DNA from: Alteromonas mediterranea DE
GTDB lineage: Bacteria > Pseudomonadota > Gammaproteobacteria > Enterobacterales > Alteromonadaceae
DNA: 64,000 nt
Direction of reading: 5' to 3'
Assembly: GCF_000020585.3 (NCBI RefSeq)
Contig: NC_011138.3
Location: 285,501 to 349,500, forward strand
Shown here: one piece after another, positions 50,843-59,499 of the stretch
How the letters are laid out: the number at the start of each line of letters is the position of its first letter
How positions within the stretch are numbered: the first letter of the stretch is position 1
Position numbers and translations under genes: made by a program
The notes under the pieces: generated by a model
Databases searched by the model: none
What the model was told of the DNA's origin: nothing
The model's input: only the letters and a program-made list of their open reading frames with translations

Positions 50843-50870
50843 ATTATACATAGAGAGTACCGACCGGCAA
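50843..50870 (-). promoter_or_regulatory. Putative blaI promoter
   Basis: On the minus strand a -35-like TTGCCG (50870-50865), a 16-base spacer and a perfect TATAAT (50848-50843) are seen. The -35 lies inside one operator and the start region inside the other, the textbook layout of a repressed promoter. Confidence 0.7.
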
Positions 50871-50875
50871 TCGGT
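50859..50875. promoter_or_regulatory. BlaI-type operator over the blaI -35 element
   Basis: ACCGACCGGCAATCGGT is another 17-base site with perfect ACCGA/ATCGGT ends except one base. It covers the -35 hexamer of the blaI promoter. Confidence 0.7.
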
Positions 50876-50947
50876 TTTTATCTCAGTTTTTTTTCACTTC
50901 ATCGTTAGGCGGAACTTATTAATAATATTATCTCACTATATTTTGCA

Positions 50948-52237
50948 CTAAATACACCCACGCTTTCTCAACTCCTCAGCCCATTCTTTAAAGCGTTTTT
51001 CGTCGCGCTCTGCGGTCTTTGCACGTCTGTTCAAAGTTTTCTTAGACAATGCTTTGGGCTCTTCTTTGTCAAATGTTACTCCAGACAAAGCATCGGCAAA
51101 CATTTCCGGCTTTACGTGACTATAGTGCTGCTCGATCATTGCTGTACTGGTTCCACATTGGCGCGCAATTACGTCCATGCTGGTTCCGTTGAGAAGCTGC
51201 CACGTAATGTAGGTATGTCGAAGAGAGTATAGCGTTCGCGGTCCTCTGGGTGACTCTTTTAATCCCGAACTTTGGAGAGCTTTCTCAAATGCCTTACCTA
51301 ATTGCTTTGTGGGTTCACCATTTGCTAGCAAAAATAGTTTTTGGTTAGGTGTACGCAGTGGAAAACGTTCTCTGAGTCTAGTTAAAGCACCAATCACATC
51401 ACGTTTACAAACTACTTTACGAGGGCCTGTATATTTTGTTGTTTTACCTTTGGTGATGTGAATGAAGAATTGAGCTTTAGACCCTTGCGTTTTTATTTCG
51501 ATGTCCTTCCACGTTAAGGCGTCCATTTCCGTTCCGTGTCTAATACCAGTATTTATTGTTATTTCACAATAATCATAAAGTAACTCACAGATCTGACGAG
51601 TTTTTTCACTATGGGCATTAAATTCTCTTTCTAGTATTGCGTCCAATACAGCTTCGTATTCCTCTTCCGAAAATGCAGAGCGGCGTTTGCCTGCTTCACC
51701 TTTAGATGAAAGAACAGGTACTTGAGCGGCGATCATCCATTTTTGCTCAATAGCTTCTTTAAAAACGAGCTGAAGAGCAGCATTGTGAGTTAATAATGTA
51801 GAGGAGGCTGGAGACTTCTTCATCCGCCCTTTACGCCACTCATCAAATTTAGATATTTCTTCTTGGTCAATTGAAGTAATAAATGTCCGTGAAAAGTAAG
51901 GTATGTGGTAGTTTTCTAAAGCTCGAATATAGTCTTTATAGGTGCGTTTACCGCCCCCGTGTTCTAGTTGCTCTTCAAGCTTTTCGATGACGCGGTCAGC
52001 TACGTCTTTGAATCGCTTACTTTGGACTAGTGTGTTATTTTCGTGTCTAATTTGGTGGTCTAAGAAGATTCGATGTGCCATGGCGATAGCTTCGTCTTTA
52101 TCTTTCTTCTTAGTTGATTTACAGAGCCATTTTTTGTGATTGGTTAGTATAAATCGCGCGTACCAGCGTTCACTGTTATCTTGTTTAAAGATATACAGCT
52201 CATCGTTTATGTCGTGTCTTTCAGTCTGTTTTGCCAT
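50948..52237 (-). CDS. Tyrosine integrase of the genomic island
   Basis: This 429-residue tyrosine recombinase is next to the right attachment repeat, with its start 93 bases from it. Catalytic residues: Arg in NTGIRHGTEMDALTW, HxxR-like YSLRHTYITW, and Tyr in IEQHYSHVKPEMF. The His usually found in the LGH motif is replaced here by Cys (RQCGTS), a change seen in some integrases. An AT-rich non-coding region with two TTGCAAAG repeats follows. It most likely inserts the island into tRNA-Phe. Confidence 0.9.
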   Translation of the reverse strand: MAKQTERHDINDELYIFKQDNSERWYARFILTNHKKWLCKSTKKKDKDEAIAMAHRIFLDHQIRHENNTLVQSKRFKDVADRVIEKLEEQLEHGGGKRTYKDYIRALENYHIPYFSRTFITSIDQEEISKFDEWRKGRMKKSPASSTLLTHNAALQLVFKEAIEQKWMIAAQVPVLSSKGEAGKRRSAFSEEEYEAVLDAILEREFNAHSEKTRQICELLYDYCEITINTGIRHGTEMDALTWKDIEIKTQGSKAQFFIHITKGKTTKYTGPRKVVCKRDVIGALTRLRERFPLRTPNQKLFLLANGEPTKQLGKAFEKALQSSGLKESPRGPRTLYSLRHTYITWQLLNGTSMDVIARQCGTSTAMIEQHYSHVKPEMFADALSGVTFDKEEPKALSKKTLNRRAKTAERDEKRFKEWAEELRKRGCI

Positions 52238-52266
52238 AGCGCCAGTAAAACAGAAAAGAGTTCTTT

Positions 52267-52285
52267 TTGCAAAGAATTTGCAAAG
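52267..52285. repeat. Integrase arm-type repeats (TTGCAAAG twice)
   Basis: TTGCAAAG occurs at 52267-52274 and 52278-52285, period 11, between the integrase start and attR. The same octamer, also doubled with period 10, occurs in each 168-bp tRNA-half unit (24216 and 24384 onwards), on the same side of the tRNA core. These look like recombinase arm sites. Confidence 0.5.
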
Positions 52286-52330
52286 AAATTAAAAGTTGCT
52301 TATTTTCAAAGAGTTAAACTGGTGATTTAC

Positions 52331-52376
52331 ATTGAAAATCCGCGTGTCCCTGGTTCGATCCCGGGTCGAGGCACCA
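52331..52376 (+). repeat. attR: 46-bp repeat of the tRNA-Phe 3' part
   Basis: The sequence from ATTGAAAATCC to CCA is identical to the last 46 bases of the tRNA-Phe at 24465-24510. It begins at base 31 of the tRNA. It marks the right end of the island. Confidence 0.93.
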
Positions 52377-52386
52377 TTATTCAGAA

Positions 52387-52415
52387 AGCCCTGCATGAAA
52401 ATGCGGGGCTTTTTG
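52387..52415 (+). terminator. Intrinsic terminator after attR (ancestral tRNA-Phe terminator)
   Basis: The stem AGCCCtGCAT-GAAA-ATGCgGGGCT is followed by T5. It is probably the original terminator of tRNA-Phe, displaced by the island; a similar hairpin follows the left copy. Confidence 0.85.
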
Positions 52416-53239
52416 TTTTAGCAGTCTAACTTTATTTTACTGTGAGTAAGTTTGAAGTTTCGGTAATTGAATATGTGTATAAAATCTTCAGAGAATTTAT
52501 ACAATTTAGATTTAGGGTCTTTGATATTGTTATTAGGATAATATCCCTTCCCAAAAAATTTGCTTAATATAATTTTGACAGTCTTATGGAGGCGGCCGAG
52601 AATGGAAAGGATGATCTGCGTGGACTATTCCAATGTTGTCAAAGTTCGTTTCAATAGATATCGAAAGAGGTAACTTGTTAGCTAAGTTAAAATATTTATT
52701 CTTAAGCTCATTGTCTAAGTATTGCCACCATTTACCTTCATTCTGATACCAAAGCTCAGATTGGTATAGCTTGCTCAAATTGATTTCTAATATTAGTTTT
52801 TCATGATTCCCTAATACAGAAAAGAATCATTTCTCATCTAATAAATTCAAACACCTCTCAGAATTTAGGTTTCTGTCAATAAGGTCGCCGACATCAAAAA
52901 CTCTATCTGTCAGAGCGCGAGTTCCTCAAGCATTTATTTGTCAGCCTCCTCAATTTTTTGTGTAAGTCCGGGTACCTCCTGTTATAACGTTAATGGAACT
53001 GGACAAAGAGAAAGCATTGTGGCAACTACTTAGAGCGTTCAAGTTCTATCGCAGTATCTGAATTACGGATTTAGTGGCGCGGCTAAAAATTTGCATGGTT
53101 GTAGGCTATTTCTCTCATCATGACTATTTCTAAAATTCTGCCGATGAATGGGCTATTCTGATTACAAATTAGTCTCGACTGTTTACCAATTCGAAAAAAT
53201 CCATTATTCTCCGTATAGGTTATGTTCAATGCTTAAAAA
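52416..53239. other. Scar region right of the island without intact gene
   Basis: About 820 bases contain only the broken phosphatase gene (52584-52930, described separately). The remaining sequence to 53239 has short frames without recognisable similarity. It looks like a zone of repeated insertion and decay. Confidence 0.55.
52584..52930 (-). pseudogene. Ser/Thr (PP2A-type) protein phosphatase remnant
   Basis: The minus strand reads VFDVGDLIDRNLNSERCLNL, then LDEK, an in-frame TGA, then FFSVLGNHEKLILEI, ELWYQNEGKWWQYLDNELK and IGIVHADHPFHS. These are the GDxxDR, GNHE and late-His motifs of phage-lambda/PrpA-type phosphatases. The TGA at 52829-52827 replaces a conserved Trp (TGG). The N-terminal GDIHG part and the C-terminus are missing. 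The gene is dead. Confidence 0.75.
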
Positions 53240-53623
53240 ATGTCTAAATCCCTATCAAAATTAATACTAGTATTTACAGTGCTATCTGCCCTCGTTGGGC
53301 AAGCTATGGCTATAGATACTATGAGTTTTGAAATGGCTATTGACAACAAACACTACAATAGCAATTCTGAATCGAATTGCTCTATGAACATGAGCCATGG
53401 TATGAGAGTAGATTCTAGCAGTTCCGAGAACGCTAGTATTAAAGATTGTTGCAACACTTCGGAATGCACATGCCCACCAGGTGGTTGTACTCATGCTCCC
53501 GTCCTTATAGCTTTCATGATGATTGTTCAACGCCCAGTGGTGCCGGACGCTTCATTTGGCTTATTCTTCCAACAACCAGTTACAGTAACTTCCTCACTTT
53601 TTCGCCCCCCGATATTTGCCTAA
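53240..53623 (+). CDS. Small secreted Cys/His/Met-rich protein (copper-type cluster)
   Basis: A 127-residue protein has a signal peptide (LSKLILVFTVLSALVGQAMA), a Met/His-rich middle (CSMNMSHGMRV), and a Cys cluster CCNTSECTCPPGGC. It ends with LFRPPIFA. It resembles the protein at 58559, which also has CC...C-CC-P and an RPP near the end. I think both belong to a CopL/DUF2946-like group of metal-binding proteins. The next gene encodes a DUF411 protein. Confidence 0.6.
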   Translation: MSKSLSKLILVFTVLSALVGQAMAIDTMSFEMAIDNKHYNSNSESNCSMNMSHGMRVDSSSSENASIKDCCNTSECTCPPGGCTHAPVLIAFMMIVQRPVVPDASFGLFFQQPVTVTSSLFRPPIFA

Positions 53624-53727
53624 CACAGGGTTAGTGCGTCCAAATTTCACGCACAATTTGTTTCAGTTCCTGTTTATTATCTAGGTGCTAATGTACCTAT
53701 ATGTGCCAGCTTTGTCTGGAGGCAAAA

Positions 53728-54219
53728 ATGTTAAAAAAAATCACCTATCAAGCTGCGGTATTACTGCTAATTCTACCTGGCGTTGCCATGGCAAATATCC
53801 ACCATGGCGCAAACGATGTCTTCGAATTATTAGTTTATAAATCACCATCGTGTGGATGCTGTAAAAAGTGGATAACCCATCTAGAAAGCCAAGGGTTTCA
53901 CCTACGTACAAAGGACTTTCATAACTTGAGCAACATCAAGAACGAATACGGAATTTCGCCAAGTCTTCGCTCTTGCCATACCGCTGTTACAGAAAGTGGC
54001 TTTGTATTTGAAGGCCATGTCCCTTCTAAGTTTATAAAACGATTTTTGTTAGAAGAACATCCAAAGGCTATCGGGTTATCTGTTCCGGCTATGCCAGTAG
54101 GTTCACCCGGAATGGAAGTAGCAGAGCAATTTATGCCTTATACCGTTTTCATTATATATCAAGATGGGAGCTACGAACCTTACGCGAAAGTAGATAGCTA
54201 CGACAGTCAATTCGATTGA
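53728..54219 (+). CDS. DUF411 metal-binding protein, copy 1
   Basis: The 163-residue secreted protein has a signal peptide (up to about residue 24), then the DUF411 opening VYKSPSCGCCKKWITHLESQ with the CxCC motif, RSCHTAVTESGFVFEGHVPS and the end block GLSVPAMPVGSPGME. DUF411 proteins are found in copper-resistance clusters. I chose the ATG at 53728 with GGAGG 8 bases before it. Copy 2 is at 58990; the two share the same motifs. Confidence 0.88.
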   Translation: MLKKITYQAAVLLLILPGVAMANIHHGANDVFELLVYKSPSCGCCKKWITHLESQGFHLRTKDFHNLSNIKNEYGISPSLRSCHTAVTESGFVFEGHVPSKFIKRFLLEEHPKAIGLSVPAMPVGSPGMEVAEQFMPYTVFIIYQDGSYEPYAKVDSYDSQFD

Positions 54220-54310
54220 AGTCAAAGTTAAACAAATAAATGCGCACTTTTGACAATCAAAGTAATTTTAATTTTTAAAAACCGAATATTAACCAAAGAT
54301 AGAGGTAATC

Positions 54311-54400
54311 ATGAAAGCACTTGTTAAATCATTTGCAATATTTAGTGTACTGCTAAGCAGCATGGCATTCGCTACTCTCAGAAGGTGCAAACATATATGA
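54311..54400 (+). pseudogene. Truncated secreted protein: signal peptide only
   Basis: AGAGGTAATC precedes ATG, then KALVKSFAIFSVLLSSMAFA, a clear signal peptide, and after only nine more residues (TLRRCKHI) a stop at 54398-54400. This is the start of a periplasmic protein gene whose body has been lost. The ATG of the formyltransferase overlaps its stop. Confidence 0.6.
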
Positions 54401-55233
54401 AGATAGTTTATTTTGGAAGTGACTTATTCTCGAATTGTTTGTCACTTCTAATCAAAATTAGATTGAACATTGAGCTCGTTTTCATAAACGATGTTCAGGA
54501 AAATGCGAGCTTTATCAAACGAATTTGTCGTACACACAATATTGTTTATTCCACCGAACGCCCAAGTGTCGTGACTCTTAAAGAATATTTAAATGACGAG
54601 CAGACAGTCTTTGTTGTAGCAGATTACGGATACAAACTACCCATAAACGAAATAAAATATGCGATTAATATCCACCCATCTTTACTACCCAAAAGTAGAG
54701 GCCCAACCCCACTAACCTACATTATCGACAACCCTGAGAACGCGGGTGTTAGCATTCATAAACTTACTGAGAAACTTGATGCAGGTAGCATCCTAATCCA
54801 AGAGAAATTTGAGGTCGAAGACAATGAAACGATATCATCATTGATGGTCAAGTCTCAGTTACTCGCAGAAACTCTGTTAGAAGAATTACTCAATAACTTT
54901 AATGAGCTTTATAATAACGCCACACCTCAATTGGAAAAGCTAGCGTCATTCCAAAGTCTACCTCCAGTAAAAAGAAGGTTTGTAAATTGGGATCAAAACA
55001 CCACTCAATTTAGTCATGCTCTTCGACAATACGGGCACTTTGGGATTCTTATTTCGTTAGATAACGCGTTATATATCGCAAATGATGTCGAAGTCACAAC
55101 TTTCAGTCACGATTTCACGTGCGGTAGCGTAATCTTTGAGGATGCACTAATTAAAAGCATTGCTATAAATGATGGCTATGTTGTACTTTCTAAGCGTAGT
55201 TTAAGGCTATATGAATCAAGAGTACTAAACTAG
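54397..55233 (+). CDS. Formyltransferase family protein
   Basis: The 278-residue protein (from ATG 54397; a GTG 4 codons upstream is possible) has the formyltransferase core. The catalytic Asn-His-Asp can be read: NIHPSLLPKSRGPTPL (N and H, about 105-107) and KLTEKLDAGSILIQE (D). The C-terminal domain (about 190-278) resembles that of methionyl-tRNA or sugar formyltransferases. It is not the housekeeping fmt gene by context. It lies between copper-type genes, starting at the end of the severed signal peptide. Its substrate is unknown. Confidence 0.75.
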   Translation: MKIVYFGSDLFSNCLSLLIKIRLNIELVFINDVQENASFIKRICRTHNIVYSTERPSVVTLKEYLNDEQTVFVVADYGYKLPINEIKYAINIHPSLLPKSRGPTPLTYIIDNPENAGVSIHKLTEKLDAGSILIQEKFEVEDNETISSLMVKSQLLAETLLEELLNNFNELYNNATPQLEKLASFQSLPPVKRRFVNWDQNTTQFSHALRQYGHFGILISLDNALYIANDVEVTTFSHDFTCGSVIFEDALIKSIAINDGYVVLSKRSLRLYESRVLN

Positions 55234-55347
55234 TTGATTACGGCTTTAATATTTAAAGGCCCTACGCACTTTTTTGTGTTGATCTGCGTCAAAGTAAGAA
55301 TAACGGAATACCGCTACTATTTCCTTACTCACTGATGGAGTTTATTT

Positions 55348-55680
55348 GTGTCAGGCATTTATAAATGGTTTAAATTAGTACTAATAGCTGCGCTGCTTTC
55401 ACAGCATGGCTTTGCTATGACGAACCCAATTATATGTGATGGTCACGACACATCAGAATCTCATATATCCTCAAATGATTCCTTATCAAACGTAGAACAT
55501 ACTAATTTAAATAATCACACACTTCATTCAGAAAAAGAACCAAGATGCACAGCACTGCGAAGGAAATGATCAATCGATATGCGCGTGCTGCATAGGTGCT
55601 TACTGTGCAACTTCTTTAACCCAATTTTTTGCTCCTGCGCAATCCGTTTTTCGAAAAATAGCATTTTGGCTTTTTATAAA
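55348..55680 (+). pseudogene. Third small Cys-rich metal-binding protein, frameshifted
   Basis: The frame from 55348 has a signal peptide (WFKLVLIAALLSQHGFAM) and His-rich NLNNHTLHSEK, then stops at 55569. In the next frame the reading continues DAQHCEGNDQSICACCIGAY, a Cys cluster like those at 53240 and 58559. One extra A in the A5 run at 55532-55536 explains the shift. The exact 3' end is unclear because the same frame stays open to 55939. Confidence 0.65.
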
Positions 55681-56168
55681 CATACACAATGGCACTGATA
55701 TTTGTGGCGTCACCGTCCGAGCGTGTGGGAAAATTTCAAACGATGCGAATGAAATAGTCCTAAGTGTGATTGGCCACAATGAGTCAATGATGACGACTAT
55801 TATAGCAGCTGAAACAACACGACAGATGTGCGTTTTCCATCTGGCTCCAGGTGTTTTTCACTGTGAGCAGGTTATCATTCTTTATCCAATAATTGAGGAA
55901 CTGAAAAATGAGTTTCCCAATTTGGTAGTGAGGCTCTAGGCTTGGTTTTTTCCGAAGGTATTAATCAACTTATTCCGAACTGTTAGATCAATCGTTGATA
56001 CACACAAGTTAAGCCTATACCAGCAACTGTATTAAGATTAATGATGAAATGTCCAGTTTTATGAAGCAGGTGTTGGAAAGTGCAAACATGACAAATGAGG
56101 GGAAGTGGCCGATACATCAGCTTCAGAAAGTGACCACCTGTTTAGAGTCCAGGACGAAGTTTGATTGA
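55681..56168. other. Open but unidentified remnant and spacer
   Basis: The frame that carries the Cys cluster stays open as far as 55939 and reads VTVRACGKISNDANEIVLSV and FHLAPGVFHCEQVIILYPII. I could not assign it, though it faintly resembles the end of a saccharopine dehydrogenase-like protein. No start of its own is seen. From 55940 to 56168 I see no gene. Confidence 0.3.
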
Positions 56169-57575
56169 TTATTTGTGGAATGAAACAACAAATACGGTTA
56201 AGTTGTCATCTGAGCTAACCGTTAGTTTAGCTCCGTTCATGTGAAGCAATGAACGAGCGATAGTCAATCCTAAACCAACGCCTTGACCATGATTTTTTCG
56301 TGAAGGGTCTGCTCTAAAAAAGCGATCAAAAAGTCTCTGAAGATGGTCATCAGAGATTTTCGGGCCTGGATTTGAAACGGTAATTTTTGTATGTTCATCG
56401 TTGGTAGATACTGCTACCTTAACAATCGCGTTTTCGAAGGAATATCGAATTGCGTTTGATAATAGATTACTCATAGCTTGTCGAAACATGGACCTATCGC
56501 AATCAATTGTGGCATCGGCCCCTCGGATGCGAATTTGAATTTGTCTTTCTTCTGCCAGTAGTTCAAAATACTCAACTAATTCTTGAAGCTCTGCTCGGCA
56601 ATTTAGTCGCTCTAACTGTGGCTTGACGAGTCCATGTTCCGTTTTGGCTAGAAGTAACATGTCACTGACCATCTTGGTCATACGTTCGTATTCTTCCAAA
56701 TTAGAATATAAAATATCAACATATTCACTTTCAGTGCGCGGTTGATTCAGAATAACCTGCGTTTGAGTTGTCAGGTTTGTGACCGGTGTTCTCAATTCAT
56801 GCGCAATGTCCGCAGAAAAATATGAAAGTTGCTCAAAGCCAGCTTCGAGTCGTTCAATCATAGCATTAAACGACCCCACTAATCCTGCGAGCTCGACCGG
56901 TACCTCTAAAGGATTTAGTCGGATATCGAGCTTGTCAGCAGTAATAGAACCTATTTTTCTACTCAGTTTTCGTAGCGGCGAGTGGCCTCGATACACAGCA
57001 AAACGTGCCACTATTATCGTGATCAAACCAGACACGAAAATAATGCCCCATAACGTCTTTTCAAAGTCTTCCATGTAATTCATGTGAAATTCCATGTTGG
57101 AGGCTACCACAACACGGTATGTAGACTTATTCTGACCAGTGCTGACGGTCACGAGAGCTTCAGTTGCTCGCAACATATGGGATCCATCAAAAAAAAGTGT
57201 CAACATATCAGGCGTTATGAGATCGTTGTCAAACAATTGACCGGGGTATTTGTGCAAGTCAACGCCTTTACTCGAAAATACGGATTCTCCATCTTCATTT
57301 TGCACAAGGTAATAGACTCCATGATGACCAGACACTGCTTCAAAGAGGATACTCGAAGGTGCCACCTTTTCAGTGTATGCTTCGCTAAGCTTTCGTTTTA
57401 CAGCATGGAATACCTCATTTAATTCATCAGCATCCTGTTCAGCAAAATGCGTTGCAATTGATTGTTGAACGATTAAGCTGATTATTGTAAGGCACAAAAA
57501 TACGGTAATGCCAACAAGTATAGTGACTCTAAACGCAAGAGAGTTTGGCCGTTTTAGTTTATTCGTTACTATCAT
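56169..57575 (-). CDS. cusS: Heavy-metal sensor histidine kinase (CusS-like)
   Basis: The 468-residue kinase has two membrane helices (about 16-37 and 175-194) with a periplasmic sensor between them, a HAMP domain (195-250), and H259 in [14 protein letters not shown]. The ATPase domain has [25 protein letters not shown] and [10 protein letters not shown]. This is the heavy-metal sensor subfamily (CusS/PcoS type). It overlaps the response-regulator gene by 17 bases. It probably senses periplasmic Cu(I)/Ag(I). Confidence 0.88.
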   Translation of the reverse strand: MIVTNKLKRPNSLAFRVTILVGITVFLCLTIISLIVQQSIATHFAEQDADELNEVFHAVKRKLSEAYTEKVAPSSILFEAVSGHHGVYYLVQNEDGESVFSSKGVDLHKYPGQLFDNDLITPDMLTLFFDGSHMLRATEALVTVSTGQNKSTYRVVVASNMEFHMNYMEDFEKTLWGIIFVSGLITIIVARFAVYRGHSPLRKLSRKIGSITADKLDIRLNPLEVPVELAGLVGSFNAMIERLEAGFEQLSYFSADIAHELRTPVTNLTTQTQVILNQPRTESEYVDILYSNLEEYERMTKMVSDMLLLAKTEHGLVKPQLERLNCRAELQELVEYFELLAEERQIQIRIRGADATIDCDRSMFRQAMSNLLSNAIRYSFENAIVKVAVSTNDEHTKITVSNPGPKISDDHLQRLFDRFFRADPSRKNHGQGVGLGLTIARSLLHMNGAKLTVSSDDNLTVFVVSFHK

Positions 57576-58242
57576 CTACACTCATTTTATAGCCCATCCC
57601 CCTGACAGTTTGAATTAGCTTTACAGGAAAGTCATCATCAATTTTTGCGCGCAATCTTCGGATAGCGACATCAATGACATTCGTGTCACTGTCAAAATTC
57701 ATGTCCCATACCTGAGAGGCGATCAAAGAACGGGGCAATACTTCACCTTGACGTCTGACCATTAGTTCAAGCAATGTAAACTCTTTAGTCGTCAGATTGA
57801 TTACTTTGCCACCGCGCTTCGCAACGCGAGAAGGGATATCAAGCTCCAAATCTGCAATGTGTAACGTGTTGTTAGGGACAGACGTCCCTCTCCTGATCAA
57901 GGTGCGCACTCTTGCGAGGAGTTCCGCGAAAGCAAACGGTTTAACCAAATAATCGTCTGCGCCTAACTCAAGTCCTTTGACTCTGTCATTAACGTGATCG
58001 CGAGCGGTTAAAAAAAGAACGGGTGTAAATTTACCAGATTCTCTCAATGAAGACAGGATTTTCCAACCTTCTATGTCGGGCAGCATTACATCGAGTACGA
58101 TTAATTCATAATCACCAATCATCGATTTGTGGTGACCATCCAGGCCAGTCCTTACTAATTCTACAACAAAGCCGGATTCAATGAGCCCTTGTTTGATGTA
58201 ATCGCCCGTTTTTACTTCGTCTTCGACTACAAGTATTTTCAT
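57559..58242 (-). CDS. cusR: Heavy-metal response regulator (CusR-like)
   Basis: A 227-residue OmpR-class regulator has the phospho-acceptor D51 ([12 protein letters not shown]), K in [11 protein letters not shown], and a winged helix (about 130-220). CusR/CopR proteins read almost the same. It is divergent from the Cys-rich protein gene at 58559 with 316 bases between, where a palindrome ATTACAAAATTGTAAT is found. It probably activates that gene and the cusCBA operon. Confidence 0.9.
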   Translation of the reverse strand: MKILVVEDEVKTGDYIKQGLIESGFVVELVRTGLDGHHKSMIGDYELIVLDVMLPDIEGWKILSSLRESGKFTPVLFLTARDHVNDRVKGLELGADDYLVKPFAFAELLARVRTLIRRGTSVPNNTLHIADLELDIPSRVAKRGGKVINLTTKEFTLLELMVRRQGEVLPRSLIASQVWDMNFDSDTNVIDVAIRRLRAKIDDDFPVKLIQTVRGMGYKMSVDDSNE

Positions 58243-58558
58243 GGTATGTGATTAACCTGCTGCATAGCTTTAATTCAATGGAGTAAGCCTGTTGAATACA
58301 CCGCAATCGTAAAATGCTGTTAGTATACTAATAATAAAACGTATGCCAGCAACCAACAGAGTATTCAATATACTAATGAGCGCGCCACATCGTAGCTCGA
58401 AGTCGCAAATATTCAACTAAAAATACATTTTCGCTATCAATATCGCTCATGATTACAAAATTGTAATGTCAAGGTAATCTGTCTGTCAGGGCCATTTGAT
58501 ATTCTCATTGCCGTAGCTAATCCGTGAAAACGCGTTTCATTAAAGGAGTCAGGTTTAA
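58243..58558. promoter_or_regulatory. Divergent regulatory region of cusR and the copper operon
   Basis: The 316-base region between cusR and the operon at 58559 has no gene. It holds the 16-base perfect palindrome described at 58452-58467, about 90 bases upstream of the operon start. Confidence 0.55.
58452..58467. promoter_or_regulatory. Putative CusR/CopR binding palindrome
   Basis: ATTACAAAATTGTAAT is a perfect palindrome. It resembles the E. coli cus box core (ACAANNTTGT). Its place between cusR and the operon supports this. A partial match, ATTACAAATTAGT, is at 53161. Confidence 0.5.
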
Positions 58559-58900
58559 GTGAAACTTTCATTCGTCAAATACCTCTTTGTTATCGCTTTG
58601 TTGAGCGTGCAAGTAAGCGGGTCTTTCGCGAGTGTAGCTACGCCATGTGCAAGCGATATGGTGCATGAAATAGATAACAGAATCGGTCATCACATGGACC
58701 ACTCATCACACGACGCATCAGAGAGTTGTTGCAATCAAAATTGCTGTTGTCCCATGGCAGTCTTTCAGCTCGGCATGTTGGCTGGGGAGAGTTTCGAAAC
58801 ACCAAAACTGTTGAACACCCCAGCCCTAAGCAAACAAACAAGGCTGCATAAAGTCTTTATCGCTATACATTTACGCCCCCCAAAATACTCTCTCGTGTAA
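58559..58900 (+). CDS. Small secreted Cys/His-rich protein (CopL/DUF2946-like)
   Basis: This 113-residue protein starts with GTG. It has a signal peptide (VKYLFVIALLSVQVSGSFAS), a His/Asp-rich part (IGHHMDHSSHDASESCCNQ) and the cluster CCNQNCCCPM. It ends with HLRPPKY. It is the first gene of the second DUF411-cusCBA operon, and it corresponds to the gene at 53240. Metal binding in the periplasm is likely; the family name is a guess. Confidence 0.6.
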   Translation: MKLSFVKYLFVIALLSVQVSGSFASVATPCASDMVHEIDNRIGHHMDHSSHDASESCCNQNCCCPMAVFQLGMLAGESFETPKLLNTPALSKQTRLHKVFIAIHLRPPKYSLV

Positions 58901-58989
58901 TTAGATTAGTCGATGTAAAGACTAACAGTTACTGCACGTGACGTTTCCATCGTAAAGCGTGCAAAATCCAATATATGTGAGAGTTGTTT

Positions 58990-59499
58990 ATGAACAAAAA
59001 TATACCGTTTGGGGCTTTGTTTTCTTTAGTCCTCTTTTTAACGGCGTGCAGTGATGTACTGCAGGCAAAGAATGATGCAAAGTCTGCAACACAGGCACCG
59101 AAATTCACATTACATGTCTACAAGAGTAGAACATGTAAATGTTGTCAAAAATGGGTGCGACATGTTGAAGAACATGGCTTTGAGACAGATGTGACAAATG
59201 TCACGCTAATGTCCGGAGTCAAAGATAAATATGGCGTCGAACCCCAGTATCGCTCCTGCCATACTGCTCTTTCTCAGGACGGGTTTGTATTTGAGGGGCA
59301 CATACCCGCAAAATACATCCAACAATTTTTAGAAAACCCTCCTGAAGGGGTTTTAGGGTTGAGCGTTCCAGCCATGCCAATTGGATCGCCGGGCATGGAA
59401 GTTGACGAACGATTCCAACCTTACCTTGTATTGCAACTCAATGTAGATGGTTCAGTTACGACCTTTGCTGAAGTCAACACCTATGAGGAGCAATTCTAA
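58990..59499 (+). CDS. DUF411 metal-binding lipoprotein, copy 2
   Basis: The 169-residue protein has a lipobox (LFLTAC, Cys near residue 20), so it is a lipoprotein unlike copy 1. The DUF411 core reads VYKSRTCKCCQKWVRHVEEH, RSCHTALSQDGFVFEGHIPA and GLSVPAMPIGSPGMEV. I chose the ATG at 58990; a TTG two codons upstream is less likely. Its stop shares one base with the cusC start (TAATG), so the operon is tightly coupled. Confidence 0.86.
   Translation: MNKNIPFGALFSLVLFLTACSDVLQAKNDAKSATQAPKFTLHVYKSRTCKCCQKWVRHVEEHGFETDVTNVTLMSGVKDKYGVEPQYRSCHTALSQDGFVFEGHIPAKYIQQFLENPPEGVLGLSVPAMPIGSPGMEVDERFQPYLVLQLNVDGSVTTFAEVNTYEEQF

Noticed and set aside
24465..52376. Integrative conjugative element
   Set aside because: No relaxase, type IV secretion or coupling protein genes are seen; only integration and possible replication genes.
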